From Bacteroidales bacterium (lineage in GTDB: Bacteria; Bacteroidota; Bacteroidia; Bacteroidales; JAFGHD01): a DNA stretch of 33,490 bases. The notes below the pieces were generated by a model. It ran no database searches, had not been told where the DNA came from, and saw nothing but the letters and a program-made list of their open reading frames with translations. The position numbers and the translations under genes were made by a program. Shown one piece after another: positions 1 to 8,441 of the stretch (its first letter is position 1; each line of letters starts with the position of its first letter). The DNA is taken from the NCBI GenBank assembly GCA_016939365.1, contig JAFGHD010000012.1:1-33490 (forward strand). Direction: 5' to 3'.

Positions 1-32
1 TCAGGATTGTTCACAACAAAAAACGACATAAC

Positions 33-251
33 ATGAAAAAAGTAATGAAGAAACTGATGGTGGCAGGTCTGATCCTCGCGCTGCCCGTCATCACCCTGGC
101 CCAGACACCTCCCCACCCGAACGGCGGCAACGCCCCCGGTGGCGGCAACATTCCGGTCGGCGGCGGCGCTCCCATCGACGGGGGGATCGTCATGCTCATG
201 ATCATGGGTGCCGCTTACGGCTCCCGCAAAATCTACCAGCTGAAAAAGTAA
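33..251 (+). CDS. PID-CTERM sorting-domain mini-protein
   Basis: 72-residue secreted mini-protein. Residues 1-23 form a signal peptide (two KK/K-rich starts, hydrophobic core, end near TLAQ). The mature part is only a short Pro/Gly/Asn-rich linker of about 22 residues. It is followed by the C-terminal block seen in PID-CTERM proteins of Bacteroidota: the GGAPIDGG motif, a short hydrophobic segment (IVMLMIMGAAYG) and a basic tail (SRKIYQLKK). By analogy with other tripartite C-terminal signals (motif, membrane segment, basic cluster) it is probably recognised by a membrane sorting enzyme, but none is encoded in this window. Almost nothing remains between the two signals, so the linker itself must be the functional part. 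The ORF is directly followed by a strong terminator and is probably a single-gene unit; its promoter lies outside the window. Confidence 0.85.
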   Translation: MKKVMKKLMVAGLILALPVITLAQTPPHPNGGNAPGGGNIPVGGGAPIDGGIVMLMIMGAAYGSRKIYQLKK

Positions 252-273
252 GTTTTTTTCAACTTTAATATTT

Positions 274-310
274 ATAAAGGCTACCCCCCGCAACAAGGGG
301 TAGCCTTTAT
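274..310 (+). terminator. Rho-independent terminator after the PID-CTERM gene
   Basis: Perfect 14-bp inverted repeat (274-287 and 297-310, arms ATAAAGGCTACCCC / GGGGTAGCCTTTAT) around a 9-nt loop, 22 nt after the stop codon. The AT-rich outer arm plus TGTTT supplies the U-rich end. It is symmetric enough to work in both directions. Confidence 0.85.
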
Positions 311-537
311 TGTTTAAGAGAGAAACCAGTACAAAATTTCAGTATCCGCTTTCCGGGCTTCCCTGAGAGATTTTGCCGGCTGTTTTTTTATGAATATTCG
401 CGTTACTCCTTGTAAAATAATAACTTAACTGTGATTTTCCAGATTGTAAACAGTCTCAAGGTCATGCCGGATTACAGAAAAAAAAACCGGTTGATCCTGC
501 AAATCTCTCACCCATATCGTGTTTTCAGGATATTTCC
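311..537. other. Intergenic stretch without a recognised gene
   Basis: AT-rich spacer between the terminator and the DUF4492-cydAB promoter. I see no convincing ORF, RNA or repeat in it. It may hold regulatory sites for the cytochrome bd operon, but I recognise none. Confidence 0.5.
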
Positions 538-545
538 TATTTTTG
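538..545 (+). promoter_or_regulatory. -7 promoter box for the DUF4492-cydAB operon
   Basis: TATTTTTG matches the Bacteroidota -7 consensus TAnnTTTG. No clear TTTG/TTG -33 element lies about 20 nt upstream, so this is a half-match. It would start transcription near 550 and give a leader of roughly 30 nt before the GTG at 580. Confidence 0.45.
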
Positions 546-579
546 ATTGCATTTCACAATATGACATAAAGGCTCAGTT

Positions 580-792
580 GTGTTCATCGTCAGGTTGATC
601 CGCTTCTACCTCGAAGGATTCCGAAACCTGTCCCCACTGGGAAGAAGGCTGTGGCTGATCATACTGCTCAAGATCCTGATCCTCTTCGGAGTTTTCCGGA
701 TATTTTTTTTCAGGGATTTTCTGGGTTCGGGGTTCGATACCGATCCAGAACGGAGCGATTATGTGATCGAACGGTTGACAGATGGGCCATGA
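580..792 (+). CDS. DUF4492 small membrane protein
   Basis: 70-residue protein with an amphipathic, basic N-terminus (residues 1-23, several Arg), one transmembrane segment (about 24-44, rich in Leu/Ile/Phe) and an acidic C-terminal tail. This is the DUF4492 pattern, a short Bacteroidota family regularly encoded directly before cydA. The start is GTG at 580: an AAAGG ribosome-binding sequence lies 7 nt upstream and the only nearby upstream ATG (561) is followed at once by a stop. The stop is 20 nt before the cydA ATG, so the gene is co-transcribed with cydAB. Its molecular role is not known to me. Position and topology suggest an assembly or accessory subunit of cytochrome bd. Confidence 0.85.
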   Translation: MFIVRLIRFYLEGFRNLSPLGRRLWLIILLKILILFGVFRIFFFRDFLGSGFDTDPERSDYVIERLTDGP

Positions 793-812
793 ACAGATAA
801 TAACACCATATC

Positions 813-2408
813 ATGGAGCACTTTGATTTTGCGTTGGTCGACTGGTCACGGGCACAATTCGCCCTTACGGCGATGTTTCACTGGATTTTCGTTCCCCTTA
901 CCCTGGGGATCACTTTTATCATCGCCATTATGGAGACCATCTATGTCAGGACAGGAGATCCGGAATGGAAGAGGATCACGCAGTTCTGGATGAAGTTGTT
1001 CGGTATCAATTTCGCTGTAGGAGTCGCCACAGGGATCATCCTGGAATTCGAGTTTGGCACCAACTGGTCGAATTATTCATGGTTTGTGGGTGATATTTTC
1101 GGGGCGCCTCTGGCAGTGGAAGGCATCATGGCCTTTTTTCTGGAGTCGACCTTTATCGCTGTAATGTTTTTCGGCTGGAACAAGGTAAGCAAACGATTTC
1201 ACCTGACGGCTACGTGGCTGACAGCCATTGGGGCTAATTTATCCGCTTTGTGGATACTGGTGGCCAACGGGTGGATGCAGAATCCGGTGGGGATGCGCTT
1301 CAATCCAGACACCGCCCGGAATGAGATGGTGGATTTCTGGGCAGTGCTTTTTTCCCCGACAGCCATCAACAAATTTTTGCACACGGTCTCATCGGGATAT
1401 CTTCTTGCAGCCATTTTCGTCATCGGTATCAGTTCCTGGTTCCTGCTGAAAAGGAGGGAGATGTTGTTTGCCAAGCGCAGTATCATTGTGGCATCGGTTT
1501 TCGGGCTGGTGATGACACTCTTTACCATTGTCACAGGCGATGAATCGGCGCGCGAGATCGCCCGGACCCAGCCTATGAAATTCGCATCCATGGAGGGCAT
1601 GTATATCGGCAGCGACAATGCCCCCCTGGTGGCCGTCGGCATCCTGCAGGATTCGGATATCCCGCATCAGCCCAGCATGAAAGATTTCGTCTTCAGCATT
1701 GAAATCCCGAATATGCTGTCATATATGGCCTACCTCAAACCGGGCATTTTTATCCCGGGGATTCGCGACCTGGTTCATGGCAACGAAGAGGAAGGAATTC
1801 TATCCTATTTCGAAAAGATCAAACGGGGAAGGGTGGCCATCCAGACACTCAGGGAGTATAAAGATGCCCAAAACTCCGGTGACGAAACCCTGGCGGCATC
1901 GCTGGCGCTGAAATTCCAGGACCCGGTCTTCCTCGAAGAATATTTCAGATATTTCGGATATGGGTATTATTATGATGAAGATCAGGACGTTCTGGCAAGG
2001 AATGCCCATATGCTCATTCCACACGTCCCTGTATCCTTTTACAGCTTTCACCTGATGGTCATTCTGGGCGGCCATTTCCTGGCACTGATCATCGTATTCA
2101 TGATCCTCGCCATTAAAAACCGGCTGGAAGGAAAGAAATGGCTGTTTTGGACCGCCATACTTTCCATCCCGCTGGCTTATCTTGCTTCCCAGGCCGGATG
2201 GATACTGGCGGAAATGGGAAGGCAACCCTGGGTGATCCAGGATGTGATGCCGACCCTGGCTGCCGTTACCAGGATTGAGACCTCATCCGTCCAGCTTACA
2301 TTCTGGCTCTTTGCCGTAACGTTCACCGTGCTCCTGGTCGCCGAGATCAGGATCATGGCCACTCAGATCAAAAAGGGACCCAAAGAAGGAGGAAACAAAG
2401 ATGTTTGA
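813..2408 (+). CDS. cydA: Cytochrome bd ubiquinol oxidase subunit I
   Basis: 531 residues, close to the usual length of about 520. The subunit oxidises quinol on the periplasmic face and carries hemes b558, b595 and d, reducing O2 to water with high affinity. Visible key residues sit at a constant +4 offset from the E. coli numbering: His23 (heme ligand), Glu103 and Glu111 of the proton path, His190 (b558 ligand). Met415 in FHLMVILG corresponds to the second b558 ligand, and the GRQPW signature is at 469-473. The Q-loop is of the long type and keeps the Lys and Glu of QPMKFASMEG that bind quinol. It overlaps cydB by 8 nt, indicating translational coupling. It suggests a micro-aerobic or oxygen-scavenging lifestyle. 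Confidence 0.97.
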   Translation: MEHFDFALVDWSRAQFALTAMFHWIFVPLTLGITFIIAIMETIYVRTGDPEWKRITQFWMKLFGINFAVGVATGIILEFEFGTNWSNYSWFVGDIFGAPLAVEGIMAFFLESTFIAVMFFGWNKVSKRFHLTATWLTAIGANLSALWILVANGWMQNPVGMRFNPDTARNEMVDFWAVLFSPTAINKFLHTVSSGYLLAAIFVIGISSWFLLKRREMLFAKRSIIVASVFGLVMTLFTIVTGDESAREIARTQPMKFASMEGMYIGSDNAPLVAVGILQDSDIPHQPSMKDFVFSIEIPNMLSYMAYLKPGIFIPGIRDLVHGNEEEGILSYFEKIKRGRVAIQTLREYKDAQNSGDETLAASLALKFQDPVFLEEYFRYFGYGYYYDEDQDVLARNAHMLIPHVPVSFYSFHLMVILGGHFLALIIVFMILAIKNRLEGKKWLFWTAILSIPLAYLASQAGWILAEMGRQPWVIQDVMPTLAAVTRIETSSVQLTFWLFAVTFTVLLVAEIRIMATQIKKGPKEGGNKDV

Positions 2409-3531
2409 GCAACTATCACATACCGCACTCCAGCACTACTGGTGGATCATCATTTCCCTGCTGGCCGGAATCCTGGTCTTCCTGATGTTCGTGCAGGGTG
2501 GCCAGACACTGATCTACGCCCTGGGCAGGAATGAAACCCATCGCAGGATGATCGTCAACTCCCTGGGCAGAAAATGGGAATTCACCTTCACCACCCTGGT
2601 AACCTTCGGCGGTGCTTTCTTCGCATCATTCCCGCTTTTCTATTCCACCAGCTTCGGCGGAGCCTACTGGGTCTGGATGGCCATCCTGTTCGCTTTCGTG
2701 ATCCAGGCGGTGTCCTATGAGTTCAGATCAAAACGGGGTAATTTCCTCGGTAAAAAAACCTATGAGACATTTCTCTGGATCAACGGAGCATTGGGAACAA
2801 TCCTTTTGGGCACGGCAGTCGGCACGTTCTTCACAGGATCCCAATTCTATGTGAGCGATCTGAACTTCTCGGAATGGATGGGCCCCGCCCATGGTCTGGA
2901 AGCCGTGCTGAATCCCCACAATGTGCTTCTGGGGCTGGCCGTTTTTTTCCTGGCCCGCACCTTAGGAACACTCTACCTTCAAAACAATATTGAGGATGAA
3001 CCCTTACAGGACCGGATCGCCCAAAAGTTGCCTTTTCAGGCTATACCTTTCCTTTTGTTTTTCCTGGCCTGGTTGATCTGGCTGATGCTGATCAGAGGTT
3101 TCGCCTTTGACCCGGCCACAGGTGAAGTATTCCGGGAACCTTTCAAATACTTCCACAACCTGATCCAGATGCCTGTGAATACCCTGATCCTGCTGGCCGG
3201 TATAGCAGGCGTTCTGGCAGGAATTTACCTTGGTATTTTCAAACGCAGCCGGAAAGGCATCTGGTTCTCAGGCGCCGGCACCATACTTACCGTCTTTGCC
3301 CTTTTCATTCTGGCAGGATTCAATCATACTGCCTTTTACCCCTCCACATATGACCTGCAAAGTTCACTGACGATCAGAAATGCTTCGTCAAGCCACTATA
3401 CCCTCACTGCCATGAGCTATGTTTCACTGCTGGTACCCTTCGTGCTCGCATACATCTGGTACGCATGGCGCTCAATCAACAAAAAGAGGATCAATGCCTC
3501 GGAAATGGAACAGGAATTTCACAGTTACTGA
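2401..3531 (+). CDS. cydB: Cytochrome bd ubiquinol oxidase subunit II
   Basis: 376 residues with about eight to nine hydrophobic segments, the normal size for CydB, which structurally supports CydA and completes the oxidase in the inner membrane. The N-terminal region (WWIIISLLAGILVFLMFVQG) and the internal motifs GPAHGLEAVLNP and NASSSHYTLTAMSY are typical of Bacteroidota CydB. The ATG at 2401 lies inside the end of cydA and is preceded by a strong GGAGG ribosome-binding site embedded in the cydA coding sequence, so the start is secure. It is the third gene of the operon; a further small membrane ORF follows 15 nt after its stop. Confidence 0.97.
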   Translation: MFEQLSHTALQHYWWIIISLLAGILVFLMFVQGGQTLIYALGRNETHRRMIVNSLGRKWEFTFTTLVTFGGAFFASFPLFYSTSFGGAYWVWMAILFAFVIQAVSYEFRSKRGNFLGKKTYETFLWINGALGTILLGTAVGTFFTGSQFYVSDLNFSEWMGPAHGLEAVLNPHNVLLGLAVFFLARTLGTLYLQNNIEDEPLQDRIAQKLPFQAIPFLLFFLAWLIWLMLIRGFAFDPATGEVFREPFKYFHNLIQMPVNTLILLAGIAGVLAGIYLGIFKRSRKGIWFSGAGTILTVFALFILAGFNHTAFYPSTYDLQSSLTIRNASSSHYTLTAMSYVSLLVPFVLAYIWYAWRSINKKRINASEMEQEFHSY

Positions 3532-3546
3532 CAAATCCGGACACAT

Positions 3547-3687
3547 ATGCTGACACAGATCATCTGGTTTTTCATCCTGCCGGTGCTTATATATTTTACC
3601 TACCGGCTGGTGCTGATCGCCCTGAAGAAGTTTGAAAGGCACTACTCCGGGAATCCGCAGGACACACGGGGCGACACTGCGCCTTAG
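3547..3687 (+). CDS. Possible CydX-like small membrane subunit
   Basis: 46-codon ORF beginning 15 nt after cydB stops, in the same direction. The product starts MLTQIIWFFILPVLIYFTYR. It has one N-terminal transmembrane helix (about residues 4-26, with an early Trp), then a basic KKFERH stretch and a hydrophilic tail. Short single-helix subunits (CydX, CydS, CydH) are established parts of cytochrome bd in other bacteria and are usually encoded just after cydB. That fits here by position and topology, but I see no sequence similarity strong enough to assign CydX. There is no obvious Shine-Dalgarno sequence. It could also be a fortuitous ORF; conservation of the frame in relatives would decide. 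Confidence 0.55.
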   Translation: MLTQIIWFFILPVLIYFTYRLVLIALKKFERHYSGNPQDTRGDTAP

Positions 3688-3884
3688 CCATATCAGGCAT
3701 CCAACGAAAGCCAAAAGCCATGAATCCGGCTAAAACCAAGGCACTGAGCAATGCAGACCATGTATTCCGGTTTAAAGTCTGTATTGCCCATCCCTTCAGG
3801 CAACCGGACATATACGTTGTGTGTCTTCTCATAAAGTGAGTTGAATCGACAAATTATTACACAGTCTTAAATACCCAATCAGGA

Positions 3885-6800
3885 ATGAAAAGAATTACCG
3901 GACTCGCCATTTTCATGGCACTAGCCTGGTCGCTGACGGGACAGCAGGTTACCGGCATCATGCAGCAGCCGGATACCGCTGATTACCCTTACTGGATCGG
4001 GATGATGCAGGATCATGATGTCAATTTCTTTGCTGTTCAGAAGGCATTCAATGCCTACTGGAAGGATCGTGAGATCACAAGGGGTTCCGGGTGGAAGCCT
4101 TTCAAAAGATGGGAATGGTGGATGGAGAGCCGTGTCACTCCGGAAGGTAAACGACCTTCACCGGACCAAACCTGGAATGAATATTTCCGATATCTCCGGT
4201 CGCATCCGGGTGCCCGGGACAGTCAGGGGGACTGGGAGAACCTGGGACCCTTCCACATCCCTTTTGGAAAAGGGTACAAAGGTCTGGGAAGGATAAATGC
4301 CGTGGCATTTCACCCCACGGATCCCGATGTGGTTTTTATCGGGGCACCGGCCGGAGGGCTGTGGCGGACAAATGACGGCGGTTCCAACTGGGAAAGCTTC
4401 ACGGACGACCTGCCCACCCTGGGGGTTTCTTCCATCATCGTAGACTACTCCAACCCGGATGTCATTTATATGGGCACGGGCGACCGGGATGCCGGTGACG
4501 CCAGCGGCCTCGGCGTGATGAAAAGCACCGACGGAGGAGTGTCCTGGGTCCCTGCCGGCAATGGCATGGGCAATGTCACGGTGGGAAAAATGATCCAGCA
4601 TCCCTCCCAGTCCCAGAGGATATATGCCGCCACTACCGGCGGGATATTTCTCACCACTGACGGCGGACAGCAATGGATTTCGAAGAAACCTGGCGGGTTC
4701 AAGGAGATCGTTTTCAAACCCGGCCAGCCTTCCGTCATCTATGCCGCTGCCGGCGCCAACTTCTTCAGATCAACGGATGCCGGGGAGACCTGGGAGCAGA
4801 TCACATCAGGACTCGTTTCCGGTAGCCGTGGAGTGATCGCTGTAACACCCTCAGCACCGGAATATGTCTATTTCCTGATCACCAACAATGATTCCTTTAA
4901 GGGGCTTTACCGTTCCACCGACGGCGGCAGCACCTTTACGGAACGATCCACCACTCCCAATATCATGAGCTGGGGTTGCGAAGGCGGTGATGGCGGACAG
5001 GCGTGGTATGATCTGGATATGGCGGCCGACCCGCTGAACAAGGAAGTGATCTACGCCGGAGGAGTCAACTGCTTCAAGTCCACTGACGGAGGCATCACCT
5101 GGGAGATCAGCTCCCACTGGTGGGGCGACTGCGGTATGCCCGCTGTACACGCCGACCTGCATGCACTGGAGTACAACCCCGCTGACGGCAGGCTCTATGC
5201 AGCCAATGACGGCGGAATCTACTGGACCGATGACGGCGGCTCCACCTGGGCCGAGATCACGGATGGATTGCCCATCAGCCAGGTTTACCGCATCGGCCAG
5301 TGTAAAATTGACAAGAACAAGGTGATCAACGGTTATCAGGATAACGGCACCTCAACCTATTACGGACCCGATCTGTGGCAGTTCACTTACGGAGGTGATG
5401 GTATGGAGTGCGCCTTCGATCACACTGACCCCGCCTTTTCATATGCTACCCTCTATTACGGAAGCATTTTCAGGTTGTACAACAACGGCAACTCTTACCA
5501 GATTGCAGGGGAAGGCATCCACGGTATCACGGAAAGCGGAAACTGGATCACACCCTTCTGTCTTCATGAAACAGATGCCAACACCATGTTCGTGGGATAC
5601 AAGAACCTCTGGAGGGCAACGGGCATCAAAACCAACAGCTTTACCTGGGAACAGATCACTACCGGAGGTTCCAGCAATATAGACGTGACGGAACACTCTC
5701 CGGCCGATAATGATCTTTTCTACTATTCATGGAACAATCATCTTTACCGGAGCAACAATGTCATGGAGACCCATCCCGGTTGGACTGATCTCAGCTCCTT
5801 CCTTCCCGGATCGGGTGATATCCGGGACATCGAAGCACATCCGTCCGATGAGGACGTCGTATTTATGACACAGGGAAGCAAGGTGTTCCGTTCAGCAGAT
5901 CAGGGATTCACCTGGACTGACATCACCGGATCATTGCCGGACATATTCATGAACACCCTGGCCTATTATGAGAACAGCATCGAGGGCTTGTATGTGGGTT
6001 CGGATGCCGGAGTCTTTTACCGCGATGCCTCCATGAACGACTGGGTCATGTTCAGCAACGGCCTACCCGTTGATGCCTCCGTGAACGAGGTGGAGGTCTA
6101 CCACAACCCCTCCGATCCATCTGACGATGTGGTGAGGGCCGGGACCTACGGAAGGGGAATGTGGTCATCACCTGTTTGGCATGGGATTCCGGAAGCGGAT
6201 TTCGAGGCCGACCAGACCAATATCCCCGTGGGATGTGCCATCAGCTTCAGGGATCTCTCACTGGGCGTTCCGGAATCGTGGCAATGGACCTTCCAGGGCG
6301 CCACCCCCTCATCCTCCAACGAAAAAAATCCTTCCGGCATCCTTTACCTTGACGAGGGAACATTCGATGTGACACTGACGGTGACCAATACCGAAGGCAC
6401 CGACACCAAAACCATTGCAGGCTACATCACCGTAAATGCTACCACCCTGCCCGATGTCTGGTTCGTGGCCGACGACTCAGTCACCTGTGCCGGGAAAGTG
6501 GTGCATTTCACGGATATGAGCACCAACTGCCCGACCCTTTGGACTTGGTCATTCAATCCACCTTCGGTGACCTTCGTCAACGGCACCAGTCAGAACAGCC
6601 GGCATCCTGACGTGGTATTCAATGAAACGGCATCATATACAGTAACGCTTATGGTAGGAAACAATGCCGGAAGCAACTTCCTGACCAGGGAGGATTACAT
6701 CCTTGTCGGCGGACTGTCCCTGCCTTTCTCCGACGATTTCGAATCGGGAGACCTTTCATCCAAGGGATGGACAATTGAAAATCCGGATTACAACATCACA

Positions 6801-7541
6801 TGGGACATCACGACAGTCGGCGGAACGGCCTCCGGAGAAAAGGCCGCATGGATGAATTTCTTTGATTACGTTGTCCCTGCGGGACGACGGGACCGCCTGA
6901 TCAGCCCCGTGCTGAGCTTCAAGGGTTCCTCCGGTGTCTACCTCTCGTTCGAGCATGCTTACGCCAAAAGGCATGTAGCAGCTACAGATTCGTTGATCGT
7001 TTATATCTCCGACGATTGCGGCGATAGCTGGAACCGCCTCTTCGCCGGCGGAGAGGATGGAAATGGCAGTTTCGCCACCCATCCCCTCATCACCACACCT
7101 TTTCTGCCTGAAACACCGGAAGACTGGTGTGGTCTGGGCTTCGGGCCCGATTGTATCGTGATCGATCTCAATGACTGGTCCGGCCAGGATAACATCCGGA
7201 TCATGTTCGAATCATACAACCATTTCAGCAACAACCTCTATATCGACAATGTAACGGTCACCACCTTGACCGGAATCGGATGGGAAAATGAAAGCAGGCA
7301 TATACACCTTTTTCCGAATCCCACGGGAGGATTGCTGGAAGCACTGATACCTGCAGGTTTCGGATCGGGCACCATCGATCTGATCTCTTCCCAGGGAATG
7401 CTGTTATTCACCGGAACGTGGAGAGCGAACATGAAACCGGCACTCCTTGAAATGGATCTCTCAGGTCGTCCGGGAGGGATCTATTTCGTGCGAATCTCCG
7501 GCCAGGGCATTCATGAAGTCAGAAAGGTGATCCTCAGATAG
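3885..7541 (+). CDS. T9SS-secreted beta-propeller/PKD protein
   Basis: 1218-residue cell-surface or secreted protein. Order: signal peptide (1-20); a sortilin/VPS10-like, BNR-type propeller region (about 110-765) with eight Asp-box motifs such as RTNDGGSNW, KSTDGGVSW and RSTDGGSTF near residues 162, 214, 258, 297, 344, 399, 449 and 671; PKD domain 1 (about 770-853) and PKD domain 2 (about 855-940); a jelly-roll module starting LPFSDDFESGD (about 944-1130, choice-of-anchor type); and a T9SS type A sorting domain (about 1137-1218, LFPNPTGG ... GGIYFVRI ... RKVILR). The last domain is normally cleaved after outer-membrane export. Propellers of this type occur in glycan-degrading enzymes, but I see no assignable catalytic residues, so substrate and activity are unknown. 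It stands alone between the cyd operon and a convergent mscS gene. Confidence 0.9.
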   Translation: MKRITGLAIFMALAWSLTGQQVTGIMQQPDTADYPYWIGMMQDHDVNFFAVQKAFNAYWKDREITRGSGWKPFKRWEWWMESRVTPEGKRPSPDQTWNEYFRYLRSHPGARDSQGDWENLGPFHIPFGKGYKGLGRINAVAFHPTDPDVVFIGAPAGGLWRTNDGGSNWESFTDDLPTLGVSSIIVDYSNPDVIYMGTGDRDAGDASGLGVMKSTDGGVSWVPAGNGMGNVTVGKMIQHPSQSQRIYAATTGGIFLTTDGGQQWISKKPGGFKEIVFKPGQPSVIYAAAGANFFRSTDAGETWEQITSGLVSGSRGVIAVTPSAPEYVYFLITNNDSFKGLYRSTDGGSTFTERSTTPNIMSWGCEGGDGGQAWYDLDMAADPLNKEVIYAGGVNCFKSTDGGITWEISSHWWGDCGMPAVHADLHALEYNPADGRLYAANDGGIYWTDDGGSTWAEITDGLPISQVYRIGQCKIDKNKVINGYQDNGTSTYYGPDLWQFTYGGDGMECAFDHTDPAFSYATLYYGSIFRLYNNGNSYQIAGEGIHGITESGNWITPFCLHETDANTMFVGYKNLWRATGIKTNSFTWEQITTGGSSNIDVTEHSPADNDLFYYSWNNHLYRSNNVMETHPGWTDLSSFLPGSGDIRDIEAHPSDEDVVFMTQGSKVFRSADQGFTWTDITGSLPDIFMNTLAYYENSIEGLYVGSDAGVFYRDASMNDWVMFSNGLPVDASVNEVEVYHNPSDPSDDVVRAGTYGRGMWSSPVWHGIPEADFEADQTNIPVGCAISFRDLSLGVPESWQWTFQGATPSSSNEKNPSGILYLDEGTFDVTLTVTNTEGTDTKTIAGYITVNATTLPDVWFVADDSVTCAGKVVHFTDMSTNCPTLWTWSFNPPSVTFVNGTSQNSRHPDVVFNETASYTVTLMVGNNAGSNFLTREDYILVGGLSLPFSDDFESGDLSSKGWTIENPDYNITWDITTVGGTASGEKAAWMNFFDYVVPAGRRDRLISPVLSFKGSSGVYLSFEHAYAKRHVAATDSLIVYISDDCGDSWNRLFAGGEDGNGSFATHPLITTPFLPETPEDWCGLGFGPDCIVIDLNDWSGQDNIRIMFESYNHFSNNLYIDNVTVTTLTGIGWENESRHIHLFPNPTGGLLEALIPAGFGSGTIDLISSQGMLLFTGTWRANMKPALLEMDLSGRPGGIYFVRISGQGIHEVRKVILR

Positions 7542-7610
7542 GATTGCCGGGGATCAAGAGGCTGGGCCAGGCATCGTCCCGGTATCTTCTGTGATCGAAA
7601 TGGCCCCGGA

Positions 7611-8441
7611 TTATTCCTGCCCGATGTGAACATCCATCTGCGGGAAGGGGATTTGTATGCCCTTGTGCCTGAATGCGTCATCAATAAAAAACCTCAGGTC
7701 ACTTTTGATGTTTTCGACAAGGAAAGAGTGCTCCACCCAGAAATAGAGTTGAAAATCCAGTGAAGAATCACCGAAGTTTGAGAATCTCACGAAAGGAGCC
7801 GGATGACTGGCCACATCGGGATGTCTTGAAGCACAATCCAGAAGCACTTCCTTGACTTTAGGCACATCAGATCCATAGGCCACCCCGACATCCACATGAA
7901 AACGTGACTTTTGTTCAATATGGGTCCAGTTGATGATGACATCATTTACAAACTTCGAGTTGGGGATGATGAGGGCAATGTCGTCACGTGAGCGGATTTT
8001 TGATGTACGCAGCCCCACGCTGATCACCTTCCCAACGGTACCGTCCTCCAGCTGAACCACATCGTTGATCTTCACGTTCCTTTCAAACAGGATGATAATC
8101 CCGCAGGCGATATCGTTGAAAAGCTGCTGGAGGCCCAGGCCCACACCCACCAGAAGGGCTGCGGTACTGGCAATGAGAATGGAAACGTTGATACCGATGG
8201 TATCCAGTACGAGGACGAAGGTGATCACCCAGACAAAGTATTTGATGATCAGGAAAAAGGCATTACTGCTGCCTGCATCAAGCCGTCCCCCCTTCTGCAG
8301 CTTGCGGAAGAGATAACGGATCAACCTGACCAGAAGGATTACCGCAATGATGATCAGCGCTGCCGTGATGGCACTCCAAAGCGTCATGGTGACCTTATCC
8401 GACTCAAAAAGTTTTAATTTGGTCAGATCTTCCAGGTTCAT
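7611..8441 (-). CDS. MscS-family mechanosensitive channel
   Basis: 276 residues, the compact MscS size. Three membrane helices: about 20-45, 62-85 and the pore helix 88-120, with the small-residue pattern ASTAALLVGVGLGLQQLFND. This is followed by the beta domain (NDVVQLEDGTVGKVISVGLRT, then IPNSKFVNDVIINWT) and the alpha/beta C-terminal domain. It forms a homo-heptameric inner-membrane channel that opens under membrane tension and releases solutes on osmotic down-shock. It is convergent with the T9SS protein gene and divergent from rpsA. TATATTTA on the minus strand just upstream is one base from the Bacteroidota -7 box. The number of paralogues in the genome cannot be judged here. Confidence 0.93.
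   Translation of the reverse strand: MNLEDLTKLKLFESDKVTMTLWSAITAALIIIAVILLVRLIRYLFRKLQKGGRLDAGSSNAFFLIIKYFVWVITFVLVLDTIGINVSILIASTAALLVGVGLGLQQLFNDIACGIIILFERNVKINDVVQLEDGTVGKVISVGLRTSKIRSRDDIALIIPNSKFVNDVIINWTHIEQKSRFHVDVGVAYGSDVPKVKEVLLDCASRHPDVASHPAPFVRFSNFGDSSLDFQLYFWVEHSFLVENIKSDLRFFIDDAFRHKGIQIPFPQMDVHIGQE

Noticed and set aside
3596-3832. Minus-strand frame of 78 codons with a hydrophobic stretch
   Set aside because: It is antisense to the CydX-like ORF and partly to the downstream spacer, has no visible promoter and no recognisable family. The sense ORF fits the operon better.
7542-7610. Bidirectional terminator between the T9SS protein gene and mscS
   Set aside because: Only a weak CCGGGG/CCCGG pairing with a long loop and no T-run could be found.
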